Positions 22,467 to 29,108 of a stretch of DNA of 40,457 nt are shown here, piece after piece (within the stretch, counting starts at the first letter, position 1; each line of letters opens with the position of its first letter). Source of the DNA: Parcubacteria group bacterium Greene0416_39. GTDB taxonomy: Bacteria > Patescibacteriota > Minisyncoccia > Minisyncoccales > UBA10102. The stretch lies in contig VMEU01000001.1 in the NCBI GenBank assembly GCA_007375675.1, forward strand, positions 1-40,457, given 5' to 3'. The position numbers and the translations under genes were made by a program. Below the pieces are notes generated by a model, which saw only the letters and a program-made list of their open reading frames with translations, was not told where the DNA came from and did no database searches.

Positions 22467-22495
22467 TTGAGCAATACTATGAATGGTGGTATGAT
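22467..22495 (+). promoter_or_regulatory. Promoter of the hicBA-like operon
   Basis: TTGAGC (22467-22472), 17-nt spacer, TATGAT (22490-22495), 9 nt to ATG 22505; at most a few nt of leader. Confidence 0.55.
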
Positions 22496-22504
22496 GGGTT
22501 TATT

Positions 22505-22762
22505 ATGTTTCAAGAATTTTTAACTTCATATTTACAAAAAGCCCGATACGAACTCATTGATCAAGGCAAAACTTATTACGGAGAGATTCGCGAATTAACA
22601 GGAGTTTGGGCTGCAGGGAAAACATTGAAAGAATGCAGAAAAAATCTTCTCGATACGTTGGAGGGATGGGTACTGCTAAGATTGAGAAAAGAATTGCCTA
22701 TCCCTAATTTCAAAATTCCTTTCAAGAAAATGCTTCTCGACAGGACGTATGCCAAAGCTTGA
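22505..22762 (+). CDS. hicB: HicB-like antitoxin
   Basis: An 85-residue HicB-type antitoxin. The start MFQEFLTSYLQKARYEL is preferred to the longer frame from 22442 because it begins at the family N-terminus and behind a promoter. The partial RNase H-like fold is visible in YYGEIRELTGVWAAGKTLKE followed by the helix CRKNLLDTLEGWVLLRL. No separate DNA-binding domain follows, so autoregulation may rest on the short C-terminus (IPFKKMLLDRTYAKA). It overlaps hicA by 14 nt, with antitoxin first. Confidence 0.8.
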   Translation: MFQEFLTSYLQKARYELIDQGKTYYGEIRELTGVWAAGKTLKECRKNLLDTLEGWVLLRLRKELPIPNFKIPFKKMLLDRTYAKA

Positions 22763-22964
22763 GTCGATTTTCTGGAGGAAGTTGGTCCACAGGCTCAAAA
22801 GTTTTGGATTTGAGGGTCCTTTTCAGTCCGCAAAACATCCCTATATAATAAAGAGAGATCTTACTCTTACCATCCCAAATCCTCATTCGGAAGATATCAG
22901 CGTTGATCTTCTTTCCAAAATACTCAAGCAGGCCGGGATATCGAAAAAAGAATGGAGGTTTTAG
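22749..22964 (+). CDS. hicA: HicA-like mRNA interferase toxin
   Basis: A 71-residue HicA-type toxin with a double-stranded-RNA-binding-like fold that cleaves mRNA. The family block GFEGPFQSAKHPYIIKRD carries the catalytic His at H30 (relatives have GSH, here AKH), followed by LTIPNPHSEDISVDLLSKIL and AGISKKEW. Length is normal for HicA. Overlap with hicB means coupled translation. The pair lies between the Ala/Pro-rich gene and the hydrolase, a typical accessory insertion. Confidence 0.8.
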   Translation: MPKLESIFWRKLVHRLKSFGFEGPFQSAKHPYIIKRDLTLTIPNPHSEDISVDLLSKILKQAGISKKEWRF

Positions 22965-23014
22965 AACGGAATATCATACCACTTGCCGTAGAACTTGATG
23001 TTGAAGCCCGCTAT

Positions 23015-23779
23015 TTACAACCACCTTTTCAGCCAATGTTCGGTGATGGCAATGGTTTGTTTTTGGATGCCGGGTTTGCCGGTAAATTCGTGGCTGAGCT
23101 CTTTAAGGATCTTTATTTCAGCTTTACCGCCGGTCTCTTTTCTCGCTTTTTCTCCCTCGGAGATAGGTACCGTATCATCCGCTTCACCATAGAGAAGGCC
23201 GAGCGGAATTTTGAGCTTTCGCAGAGCTTTTCTTGAGTTATACTTCATACTATCTTTTATATAAGTATCGTATTGAATAGTGTAGCCCTCCCCAAAATGA
23301 AGGAATCCTTTGCGCTCCGCTTCTTCTAGCCACGTTTTTGAAGCGAAATCTTTGTAATCAGAGAACCTGCCCATCCACGATATCAGTGTTTTTACGCGAT
23401 TATCTTTTGTAGCATAAAATAAAGCAATATATGCCCCCTGACTGTGGCCGATAAGAGCAATGCGATTGTCATCGACCTCCTTTCTTTTAGCGAGCACGCC
23501 AACTACCGTCTCCAAATCACTGAGCATTGAAGTGATGGTTTGCTGTTCGAAGACGCCATCGGAATTACCGTTGCCGCGAAAGTCGAATCGGAAGACCGCG
23601 TATCCTTTCTTTGCCAAATCGTTGGCTGCGTTTGTGAAAAACGCATTCCACGTTCCCAAGTGATTGCCGGTCCAACCATGGCAAAGCACTACAAGCGGTG
23701 CCTTTCCTTTCCGCTTTTCGGGCAGGTGCAATATTCCAAAAATCCGTTGCCCTTTGTTTTTCAAAATAAGTGGTTCCAT
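23015..23779 (-). CDS. Alpha/beta hydrolase (serine esterase-like)
   Basis: A 254-residue single-domain alpha/beta hydrolase, cytoplasmic (no signal peptide). The oxyanion region is VVLCHGWTGN (30-39), the nucleophile elbow GHSQG with S113, the acid in LLYGEADDTVP (D201 or D202) and the His in LSHEF (H230). The closest general types are the short-chain acyl esterase and feruloyl-esterase-like groups; substrate cannot be read from the sequence. The start is MEPLILKNKGQRIFG. A hairpin lies between this gene and the glycine-rich gene upstream on the same strand. It converges with hicA across a 50-bp gap. Confidence 0.88.
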   Translation of the reverse strand: MEPLILKNKGQRIFGILHLPEKRKGKAPLVVLCHGWTGNHLGTWNAFFTNAANDLAKKGYAVFRFDFRGNGNSDGVFEQQTITSMLSDLETVVGVLAKRKEVDDNRIALIGHSQGAYIALFYATKDNRVKTLISWMGRFSDYKDFASKTWLEEAERKGFLHFGEGYTIQYDTYIKDSMKYNSRKALRKLKIPLGLLYGEADDTVPISEGEKARKETGGKAEIKILKELSHEFTGKPGIQKQTIAITEHWLKRWL

Positions 23780-23783
23780 AATT

Positions 23784-23829
23784 ATTAAGGGGTACTTGCG
23801 ACTTTCATTGATGTCGCTTTCCCCCTAAT
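23784..23829 (-). other. Hairpin between glycine-rich gene and hydrolase
   Basis: On the minus strand ATTAGGGGG ... CCCCTTAAT encloses a smaller GCGAC/GTCGC hairpin. It ends 4 nt before the hydrolase start and could act as an attenuator or partial terminator, with only a weak T/A tail. Confidence 0.45.
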
Positions 23830-23848
23830 GTTTTGCGGCTAGGCTAGG

Positions 23849-24022
23849 TTACCTGCCTCTTCCGCCGCCCTTGCCACCGCCAGAGCGGGGACCACCACCG
23901 CCGTGGCCGTTCGAGCCGCTTCGGCCGCCGCCTTGGGAACTGGATCCTCCCTTGCTCCCTCCGCCGGAATTGCCGCCGCCCTTGCTTCCTCCGCCGCTTC
24001 GTCCGCCTTGTCCACCAGCCAT
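23849..24022 (-). CDS. Glycine-rich small protein
   Basis: A 57-residue protein of about half Gly with Ser, Lys and Arg (begins MAGGQGGRSGGGSKGGG, ends GGGRGR). It is too repetitive for a folded domain and resembles RG/GS-rich tails that bind nucleic acid or form gels. That this is a real gene follows from the promoter (TTGACA and TATAAA upstream), a leader of about 38 nt, and a GGGAGG Shine-Dalgarno exactly 6 nt before the ATG. GC content is very high. I have seen similar glycine-rich small proteins in CPR genomes, function unknown. Confidence 0.75.
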   Translation of the reverse strand: MAGGQGGRSGGGSKGGGNSGGGSKGGSSSQGGGRSGSNGHGGGGPRSGGGKGGGRGR

Positions 24023-24065
24023 AATTGGCCTCCCGTAATATAAGATTTGCTCAGCAGTGAGCTAC

Positions 24066-24096
24066 TTTATAGTACCAAGCACGAGAGTATTGTCAA
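24066..24096 (-). promoter_or_regulatory. Promoter of the glycine-rich protein gene
   Basis: Minus strand: perfect TTGACA (24096-24091); TACTAT after 16 nt, overlapping TATAAA (24071-24066) after 19 nt, are both possible -10 boxes. Confidence 0.6.
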
Positions 24097-24150
24097 CCCC
24101 GCACCTTCGTGGGCTACACTAATAGCGCGCAGATTTCAACAAATGCTCGG

Positions 24151-26643
24151 CTACTTAAACGGAACTTCATACCAATGTCCGTAGAACTTAATATTGAACC
24201 CAACTAAACCGAGAAGAATATTGAGAAAAAGCCATGAGAATAGGAGAATGAGCACGCCTATTCCAACTGCTTTCCACATGGCCCTCACTTTTGTCATAAC
24301 GTCTGGGCCGCCAAAAGAGAAAAATATGATTGCTCCGGTAGCTATTGCCATGAGAACAACAATAATTAAGCTAAGCTTCCACAAAGCAAAATCAATGAGG
24401 TTACGAATAAGAAGAAAGATGTGTTCAATACCGCAAGGTTTTCTTTCGTCAGCACCGCCAGGAGCATCATTTCCTCTGTCGCAGGGAACCAGGCCGCCGC
24501 TGGGCGCGAGAAGTTTTTCTACAGACAAAGCAGAAATCGTAGATGCCCCAGCTTCTTTGCAGTCGCTATCAATACACGCTTGCACCGCGAGCGTATAGTT
24601 TCCCAAACAGCGAAATCTCACTGTCGCCCCATTTTCTGCAATAATTTGATGCGCAGCCTCATACGTCTTTTTACATTCAGTAGAAGCTTCTTCTGGCCCT
24701 GGAGAGAGAAACGTTAGCGTATAGGAGTAGAAGTTCCCGCTAAATACCGTGCCCCAAGAGATGCGCGTAGAGGGTTCAAATTCTTTTTGTCCTGGGGCTG
24801 GGACACTGAGTGGAGGCGCTGCAAGGGTCACAGTGGTAAAACTTCCTGAAGCTTCAGGTCCGCACACATTTGCGAGTTTATCTGCGCATGTTTTCACTGC
24901 CCACGAATACGGAGTTTTGGTTTTCAGCGCAGGGTACTGGAGCGTAGTTTCAGATTTTTCGCTCACAATTCTTGCGTTGGGCGCAACAACAATCTGGTAG
25001 GAAGCTGCGCCGTCAGCATCATTCCAACCAAGAGTAAGAGGGATGCCGGCAACTCCTTCTTGCAATGAGAAAACGTTTAGACTTTTTGGTTGTGCTCCTG
25101 TGGTAGTGAATTGCTGCTCACTACTCCACGGAATGATTCCCTCGTCATCGATGTCTTTCTTATTTTTGCAGTCCTCAATATCTTTAGATGTTGGAGCTCC
25201 TCCGCACGGAGCCACTTTCCACTGATAGGGAGTAGTAAGCGCGAGTCCCTGCCAAATGCTTCCAAGCGGAAGCTGATTGTTTTGGATAAAGAAATCCTTT
25301 TCTTGCAAGACCGATCCTTTAGCATCCTTTAATGGTCCTTTGATATGAACGACATAGTGAGTTGCGAATACACGGTGTTGCCATTGAAGCGCGTCCGTCA
25401 TGTTCACAAAAGAACCTGATGAGGGGGATAGGTTTATTGGAGCTTTGAGTTCTCCTCCCGGAACAACCTTCCAAAGCTGGCTCAAGATTCCACATTGTTT
25501 TGCTTGTGAATCTGTGCAGGCCCCAATTTCCCAAAAATAGGAGGCGCCCCTTCCAAGTCGGTTGACACCGCCCCTTAAGGAAGAATCAGAATACGTTGTT
25601 TTTTCCCTTGAAGACGTGCCAGTTAGAAGTACCTTAGTTCCTTGCGTGCCGTCTGCTTTGACTTCATACGCATTGAGAGTATATGATTTTACAGAAGAAT
25701 CAGGATACTCGCACCAGTTAAATTCTGCAGGAAAGTGTGTTGCTGCGTTTTCTTTGCCTTCCCAGTCAGGGTCGTAGGGAGAAAGGAGCTGGGGCGCGGG
25801 GCTCGTTGTAAAAGGAAGAGTTCCTGTTGCTCCGCAGGGTCCGTTTGCGCAGGCCTGAACTTGAAAATTATAGGAAGTTTGAGAAGCAAGTTTGCATTCA
25901 TCTTCATCAACCACGATATCGTGTTTTGCTGCAGGCACCGTATCTGTCGTAGGCAAAAGAGCCGCAGGCACTTCGTATTTGTAGGTTTCTACGCTGCAGA
26001 CAGAACCATCGGGGTTGGGATTTGCTGCAAGCTCCTGTTCAACGTTGTCTTTCCAGCCAAAGTTCACCGGGAGCTTTGGCTTTTTCTCGTCGTCAAAAAC
26101 GTTTTTTGGCGAGAGTGAGTTGTCATTGAGCGGTTTTATTTCAGGCGCAGGATAGCATTGGCCAGAGCATTGGTAGGCTGGAGGGCTTTGGCTCCAGCTG
26201 TTGCCGCTCGCCGGGCATATTTGATACTTCCCAGCCCTGCTGAATTCCCCTTCGTCGTTATAAAACGGGCCACCGATAATAGATGTGATGCTGGAGCTAC
26301 CACCTCCACCGCACCCGTCGTCACAACTCTCCGTTGTCGTTTCGCACGTAAAGGACTCTGTTGCCTGTTTTATGGCCCCTCCATTTTTGCCGCACGCATT
26401 GTTGAGGCATTGATACACCGTCTCAAGTCCTTTTCCCTTATGAACATTACATTTAAAAGGGTCCGAGGTGCTCGAAGAACAAGATAGAGGTCCGGGGTCA
26501 CATTTTAACAGTGCTTCGGGTGGCGCGCACGGCTCTTCAAAACAAGGAGGCGACTCTTCTGTCTGCTGGGGGAGTGCAGGAGAAACAACTGCAAAAGCAT
26601 CAGCAAAAGAGAGCAAGAGAAAAATAGTCAAAGCGATTCTCAT
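24151..26643 (-). CDS. Large FN3-repeat surface protein with C-terminal VirB2-like pilin domain
   Basis: An 830-residue exported protein: signal peptide MRIALTIFLLLSFADAFA, a Cys-rich N-terminal region (to about 165), then about four or five repeats of 90-110 residues with the FN3-like pattern of proline-rich linker (APINLSPSSG, LLSPYDPDW), LxWxxxxxAxxYxxxV strands, TPYxWxVxxC and a closing Cys pair (KTCADKLANVCG). The last 115 residues, from GGLVPCD, hold two membrane helices (about 750-770 and 787-812) joined by FGGPDVMTKVRAMWKAVG, the same layout as the VirB2-like proteins at 13529 and 33072. It reads as an adhesin fused to a pilin-like membrane domain. The start is fixed by TACAAT ending 6 nt upstream; the next gene, rsmA, is on the same strand. 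Confidence 0.75.
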   Translation of the reverse strand: MRIALTIFLLLSFADAFAVVSPALPQQTEESPPCFEEPCAPPEALLKCDPGPLSCSSSTSDPFKCNVHKGKGLETVYQCLNNACGKNGGAIKQATESFTCETTTESCDDGCGGGGSSSITSIIGGPFYNDEGEFSRAGKYQICPASGNSWSQSPPAYQCSGQCYPAPEIKPLNDNSLSPKNVFDDEKKPKLPVNFGWKDNVEQELAANPNPDGSVCSVETYKYEVPAALLPTTDTVPAAKHDIVVDEDECKLASQTSYNFQVQACANGPCGATGTLPFTTSPAPQLLSPYDPDWEGKENAATHFPAEFNWCEYPDSSVKSYTLNAYEVKADGTQGTKVLLTGTSSREKTTYSDSSLRGGVNRLGRGASYFWEIGACTDSQAKQCGILSQLWKVVPGGELKAPINLSPSSGSFVNMTDALQWQHRVFATHYVVHIKGPLKDAKGSVLQEKDFFIQNNQLPLGSIWQGLALTTPYQWKVAPCGGAPTSKDIEDCKNKKDIDDEGIIPWSSEQQFTTTGAQPKSLNVFSLQEGVAGIPLTLGWNDADGAASYQIVVAPNARIVSEKSETTLQYPALKTKTPYSWAVKTCADKLANVCGPEASGSFTTVTLAAPPLSVPAPGQKEFEPSTRISWGTVFSGNFYSYTLTFLSPGPEEASTECKKTYEAAHQIIAENGATVRFRCLGNYTLAVQACIDSDCKEAGASTISALSVEKLLAPSGGLVPCDRGNDAPGGADERKPCGIEHIFLLIRNLIDFALWKLSLIIVVLMAIATGAIIFFSFGGPDVMTKVRAMWKAVGIGVLILLFSWLFLNILLGLVGFNIKFYGHWYEVPFK

Positions 26644-26649
26644 TCTTTT

Positions 26650-26679
26650 ATTGTATACCCTGTAGTAGAACTTTTGCAA
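26650..26679 (-). promoter_or_regulatory. Promoter of the FN3-pilin gene
   Basis: Minus strand: TTGCAA (26679-26674), 18-nt spacer, TACAAT (26655-26650), 6 nt to ATG 26643. It lies just behind the rsmA stop. Confidence 0.6.
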
Positions 26680-26683
26680 AGTT

Positions 26684-27523
26684 TCACTCCGGGGTATACT
26701 TTTTCATGTTCTTTGCTAACCGTATCCAAGTTTCAACTCCGAGAGTCTCTGCTCTTTGGTTTGGCTTTATATGATTATTCTCAAGCCATTGGACGATTAT
26801 TTCTTTTTTGACGCCAAGGCCATTTGCCAGATTATTAAGAAGTTGTTTTCTTGGCTGTTTGAACCCCGCCTTTACTATCTTAAAGAATCCGCGGGCATCA
26901 GCGTTTATATCAGCGGTAATCGGCGTGATCTTTAGAATGGCACTATCAACTTTCGGTATGGGCCAAAACGATGTTTTTGAGACATAAGAAAGAATCTTGG
27001 GTTTTGCGTAGAATTGCACGGCAACAGCAAGCAAGCTCATGTCTGGCGGGTTTGTGCAGATCCGTTGCGCAACTTCTTTCTGTACCATAAGTACCATGAG
27101 TTTTGGTTTGTGTGGTGCTTCCAGAAACTTCCGGATGACAGGAGAAGTGATGTAGTAGGGAAGGTTGGCGACCACTTTGTATTTAGTATTTAGTATTTGG
27201 TATTTAGTATCGAGTTTTAAAATATCTCCGTGGACGACATCAACGTTGCTGAAGTTTTTAAGTTCTTCTGTGAGGATTTCAACCATGCGCGGGTCTTTTT
27301 CAACGGCGATAACCTTTTTTGCTTTTTCTGCTAGGGCTTTTGTGAGCACGCCTAAGCCTGGCCCTACTTCTACCACTGTGTCCTGGGGAGACAGATCTGA
27401 TGCGAGAAGTATCTTTGCTAAGACCTTTCGGTCTGTCAAAAAGTTTTGGCCCAAACGCTTTTGGGGGCGCGCCCCGTATGTTTCAAGCAATAACTTGATT
27501 GTCTTTAAAGAAAAGAGGTTCAT
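26684..27523 (-). CDS. rsmA: 16S rRNA dimethyladenosine transferase RsmA/KsgA
   Basis: RsmA makes the two adjacent m6,6A residues near the 3' end of 16S rRNA. The 279 residues contain RPQKRLGQNFL (19-29), SAM motif I VVEVGPGLG (50-58), the acidic AVEKDPRM (73-80), VVHGDILK (96-103), and the catalytic NLPYYIT (120-126). Residues about 105-116 (DTKYQILNTKYK) are encoded by four tandem TATTTAG-type heptads (27180-27207, as read on the plus strand), an insertion between motif III and the catalytic loop. The start MNLFSLKTI is chosen because the upstream frame runs through a palindrome. Confidence 0.93.
   Translation of the reverse strand: MNLFSLKTIKLLLETYGARPQKRLGQNFLTDRKVLAKILLASDLSPQDTVVEVGPGLGVLTKALAEKAKKVIAVEKDPRMVEILTEELKNFSNVDVVHGDILKLDTKYQILNTKYKVVANLPYYITSPVIRKFLEAPHKPKLMVLMVQKEVAQRICTNPPDMSLLAVAVQFYAKPKILSYVSKTSFWPIPKVDSAILKITPITADINADARGFFKIVKAGFKQPRKQLLNNLANGLGVKKEIIVQWLENNHIKPNQRAETLGVETWIRLAKNMKKYTPE
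27180..27207. repeat. Four tandem TATTTAG heptads inside rsmA
   Basis: TATTTAG, TATTTAG, TATTTGG, TATTTAG, followed by a decayed fifth unit TATCGAG. Unit length and copy number equal those of the AAATCCG repeats in ruvC and yidC, with unrelated sequence. Confidence 0.85.
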
Positions 27524-27537
27524 TGTAAGGGGGGTTG

Positions 27538-27575
27538 ACCCAGCACCACTTTTGGTGTGAAAAGTGGTGCTGGGT
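27538..27575. repeat. 16-bp-stem palindrome between rsmA and the M23 gene
   Basis: ACCCAGCACCACTTTT (27538-27553), 6-nt loop GGTGTG, and the exact complement (27560-27575). It stands between divergent genes, so it is not a simple terminator. GTTGAC precedes the left arm, and GTTGAC overlaps the end of the right arm and forms the -35 of the M23 promoter. Confidence 0.8.
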
Positions 27576-27603
27576 TGACTGCATGCCATGGGTGGTATAT
27601 ACT
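27575..27603 (+). promoter_or_regulatory. Promoter of the LysM-M23 gene
   Basis: TTGACT (27575-27580), 17-nt spacer, TATACT (27598-27603), 12 nt to ATG 27616. The -35 is formed by the edge of the palindrome. Confidence 0.7.
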
Positions 27604-27615
27604 TTGAACCACGAC

Positions 27616-28635
27616 ATGAAACGTTCTCTTACAGAGGATTTGGGTGCTAAACAAGGGGTGCATCCCCTTATTTTCGTAGCGCTTTGCGCCATTTTTTTGT
27701 TCGGCATGCTCTCCACAAGAAACGTAAAACAAGAATCCTCTTTAGCGCTCCTGGCAGGAGTGTCTGCAGGAGTTTTTCCATCTCAAGGGCAGGTGAGTTC
27801 AAGCGCAAGGTTAGGACCTGAAGCTCCAGAACTTGTGATGGTAGGCCAGACAGGGATTTTGGCGAGCACCCCTCCATTGAGCGTTACTTCCAAGGTCCTT
27901 GGAGCTATTGTAGGACAGGTGGATACAGATATCCATGCTGAAGTGTTTGAGTATGAGGTTGAACAAGGAAACACGCCCGAGTCGCTCGCAAAGCAGTTTC
28001 TTATTTCTGTCAACACTATTCTCTGGGCAAACGACCTCCAGGAGACCTCAACGTTAAAACCAGGCCAAAGTGTTCTCATTCTGCCAGTTTCAGGAACCTT
28101 GCACTTGGTGCGTCCTAACGACACTCTCAGTGAAATCGCTTCGTGGTATCAAGCGGATAAAGAATCTATTATTGAATTCAACCGACTTGATCCCTTGAGC
28201 GGCATCTTTGCAGGAGACTTTCTCATTATTCCCAATGGCATTATGCCTAAAACCCTTCCTCAAGGACGGCTCACTCGCCTTGCAAATTCCTACTTTATCT
28301 GGCCCATTCCAGCTCCTCATAGGATTACCCAAGGGCTGCATCCTTTTAACGCGGTTGATATGGCTAACGGTATGTGCGGCGAGTCTGTATATGCGGCTGC
28401 GAGCGGCATGGTGCAGAAAACAGGATACACGTATATTGGGGGAAACTATGTTCGTATTCTCCATTCCAACGGAGTTGTGACCTACTACGGGCATCTTTCT
28501 GCAACTTTAGTAAGTCCGGGAGCAAAAGTGTTCCAGGGCCAGGTTGTTGGGTATACAGGCCGCACAGGCCGCCTCGCTACCGGGTGCCACCTGCACTTTG
28601 AGGTGCGTGGTGCCGCCAACCCGTTCTCGCAATAG
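27616..28635 (+). CDS. LysM-domain M23 peptidoglycan endopeptidase
   Basis: A 339-residue envelope protein, probably a wall hydrolase that trims cross-links, or an activator. After a cytoplasmic start (MKRSLTEDLGAKQG) comes one membrane helix at about 17-34, a linker, two LysM modules (from FEYEVEQGNTPESLAKQF, about 115, and LHLVRPNDTLSEIASWYQ, about 165) and an M23 domain with GLHPFNAVDMA, YYGHLSATLVSPGAKV and HLHFEV. The Zn ligands H and D of the first motif and the last HxH are present, so it is probably active. The start is the first ATG behind a good promoter; the frame further up is the palindrome. It converges with the dksA-like gene, 3 bp away. Confidence 0.9.
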   Translation: MKRSLTEDLGAKQGVHPLIFVALCAIFLFGMLSTRNVKQESSLALLAGVSAGVFPSQGQVSSSARLGPEAPELVMVGQTGILASTPPLSVTSKVLGAIVGQVDTDIHAEVFEYEVEQGNTPESLAKQFLISVNTILWANDLQETSTLKPGQSVLILPVSGTLHLVRPNDTLSEIASWYQADKESIIEFNRLDPLSGIFAGDFLIIPNGIMPKTLPQGRLTRLANSYFIWPIPAPHRITQGLHPFNAVDMANGMCGESVYAAASGMVQKTGYTYIGGNYVRILHSNGVVTYYGHLSATLVSPGAKVFQGQVVGYTGRTGRLATGCHLHFEVRGAANPFSQ

Positions 28636-28638
28636 AGT

Positions 28639-28995
28639 TTATTGGTTGCACGCCTCGCAGGTTTTAGCTTCTGGGAACGCAAATAGGCGCTCTTGAGAAA
28701 TCTCTTTGCCGCAAGCTTCGCAGATTCCGTATGTTCCTTTTTGGATTTGTTCCAAGGCGCTGTTCACGCCTTTGAGCTGAAGTTCCAAGCTGTGCTCAAT
28801 AGGAAGAGAGGTGGAGTATTCTTCCACTTCGCTTGCAGCTTCTTCTAAGTTGCCCTCTGGAATTCTTGGGTATTTCGTGTCCCAGTCGCCCTTGAGTTTT
28901 GGGTCTTTGGTTGCAAAACGGGAAAGCTCTTTTTCAAGAGCTTCTTTTTTTATCTGCAAGGTTTTCTGCAAACGATCTATTGTTTCTTTATCCAT
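28639..28995 (-). CDS. DksA/TraR-family zinc-finger protein
   Basis: A 118-residue protein with a long N-terminal helical part (coiled-coil pair, 1-85) and the C-terminal zinc finger C92-x2-C95-x17-C113-x2-C116 (GICEACGKEI ... KTCEACNQ). DksA/TraR proteins enter the secondary channel of RNA polymerase and adjust transcription initiation, often with ppGpp. The acidic tip DxxDA of true DksA is not seen; TraR-like or another secondary-channel factor is possible. The 23 nt upstream of the start are identical to those upstream of dnaN. Confidence 0.88.
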   Translation of the reverse strand: MDKETIDRLQKTLQIKKEALEKELSRFATKDPKLKGDWDTKYPRIPEGNLEEAASEVEEYSTSLPIEHSLELQLKGVNSALEQIQKGTYGICEACGKEISQERLFAFPEAKTCEACNQ

Positions 28996-28999
28996 CCCG

Positions 29000-29022
29000 T
29001 TAGAAATTAACTTTTATTATTA
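29000..29022 (-). promoter_or_regulatory. 23-nt sequence shared with the dnaN upstream region
   Basis: Identical to 10254-10276 and at almost the same distance (4 nt, against 4 nt for dnaN) from the start codon. AT-rich; no clear -10/N6 layout. Confidence 0.5.
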
Positions 29023-29046
29023 CTTAGTTTCTGAAAGAAGGTCAAG

Positions 29047-29108
29047 CCCCGTAGTGAAACTTTGACCAAACTTCGTTTGCGAAAGCAAGTCAAAGTTCTA
29101 CTACGGGG
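29047..29108. repeat. Palindrome with 20-nt arms at the end of the proline-rich gene
   Basis: CCCCGTAGTGAAACTTTGAC (29047-29066) and GTCAAAGTTCTACTACGGGG (29089-29108) pair with two mismatches around a 22-nt loop. The right arm contains the stop codon of the gene at 29101-30015. No T-run follows on either strand. Confidence 0.75.

Noticed and set aside
27538-27575. Palindrome as intrinsic terminator
   Set aside because: It lies between divergently transcribed genes and has no T-run on the outgoing side.
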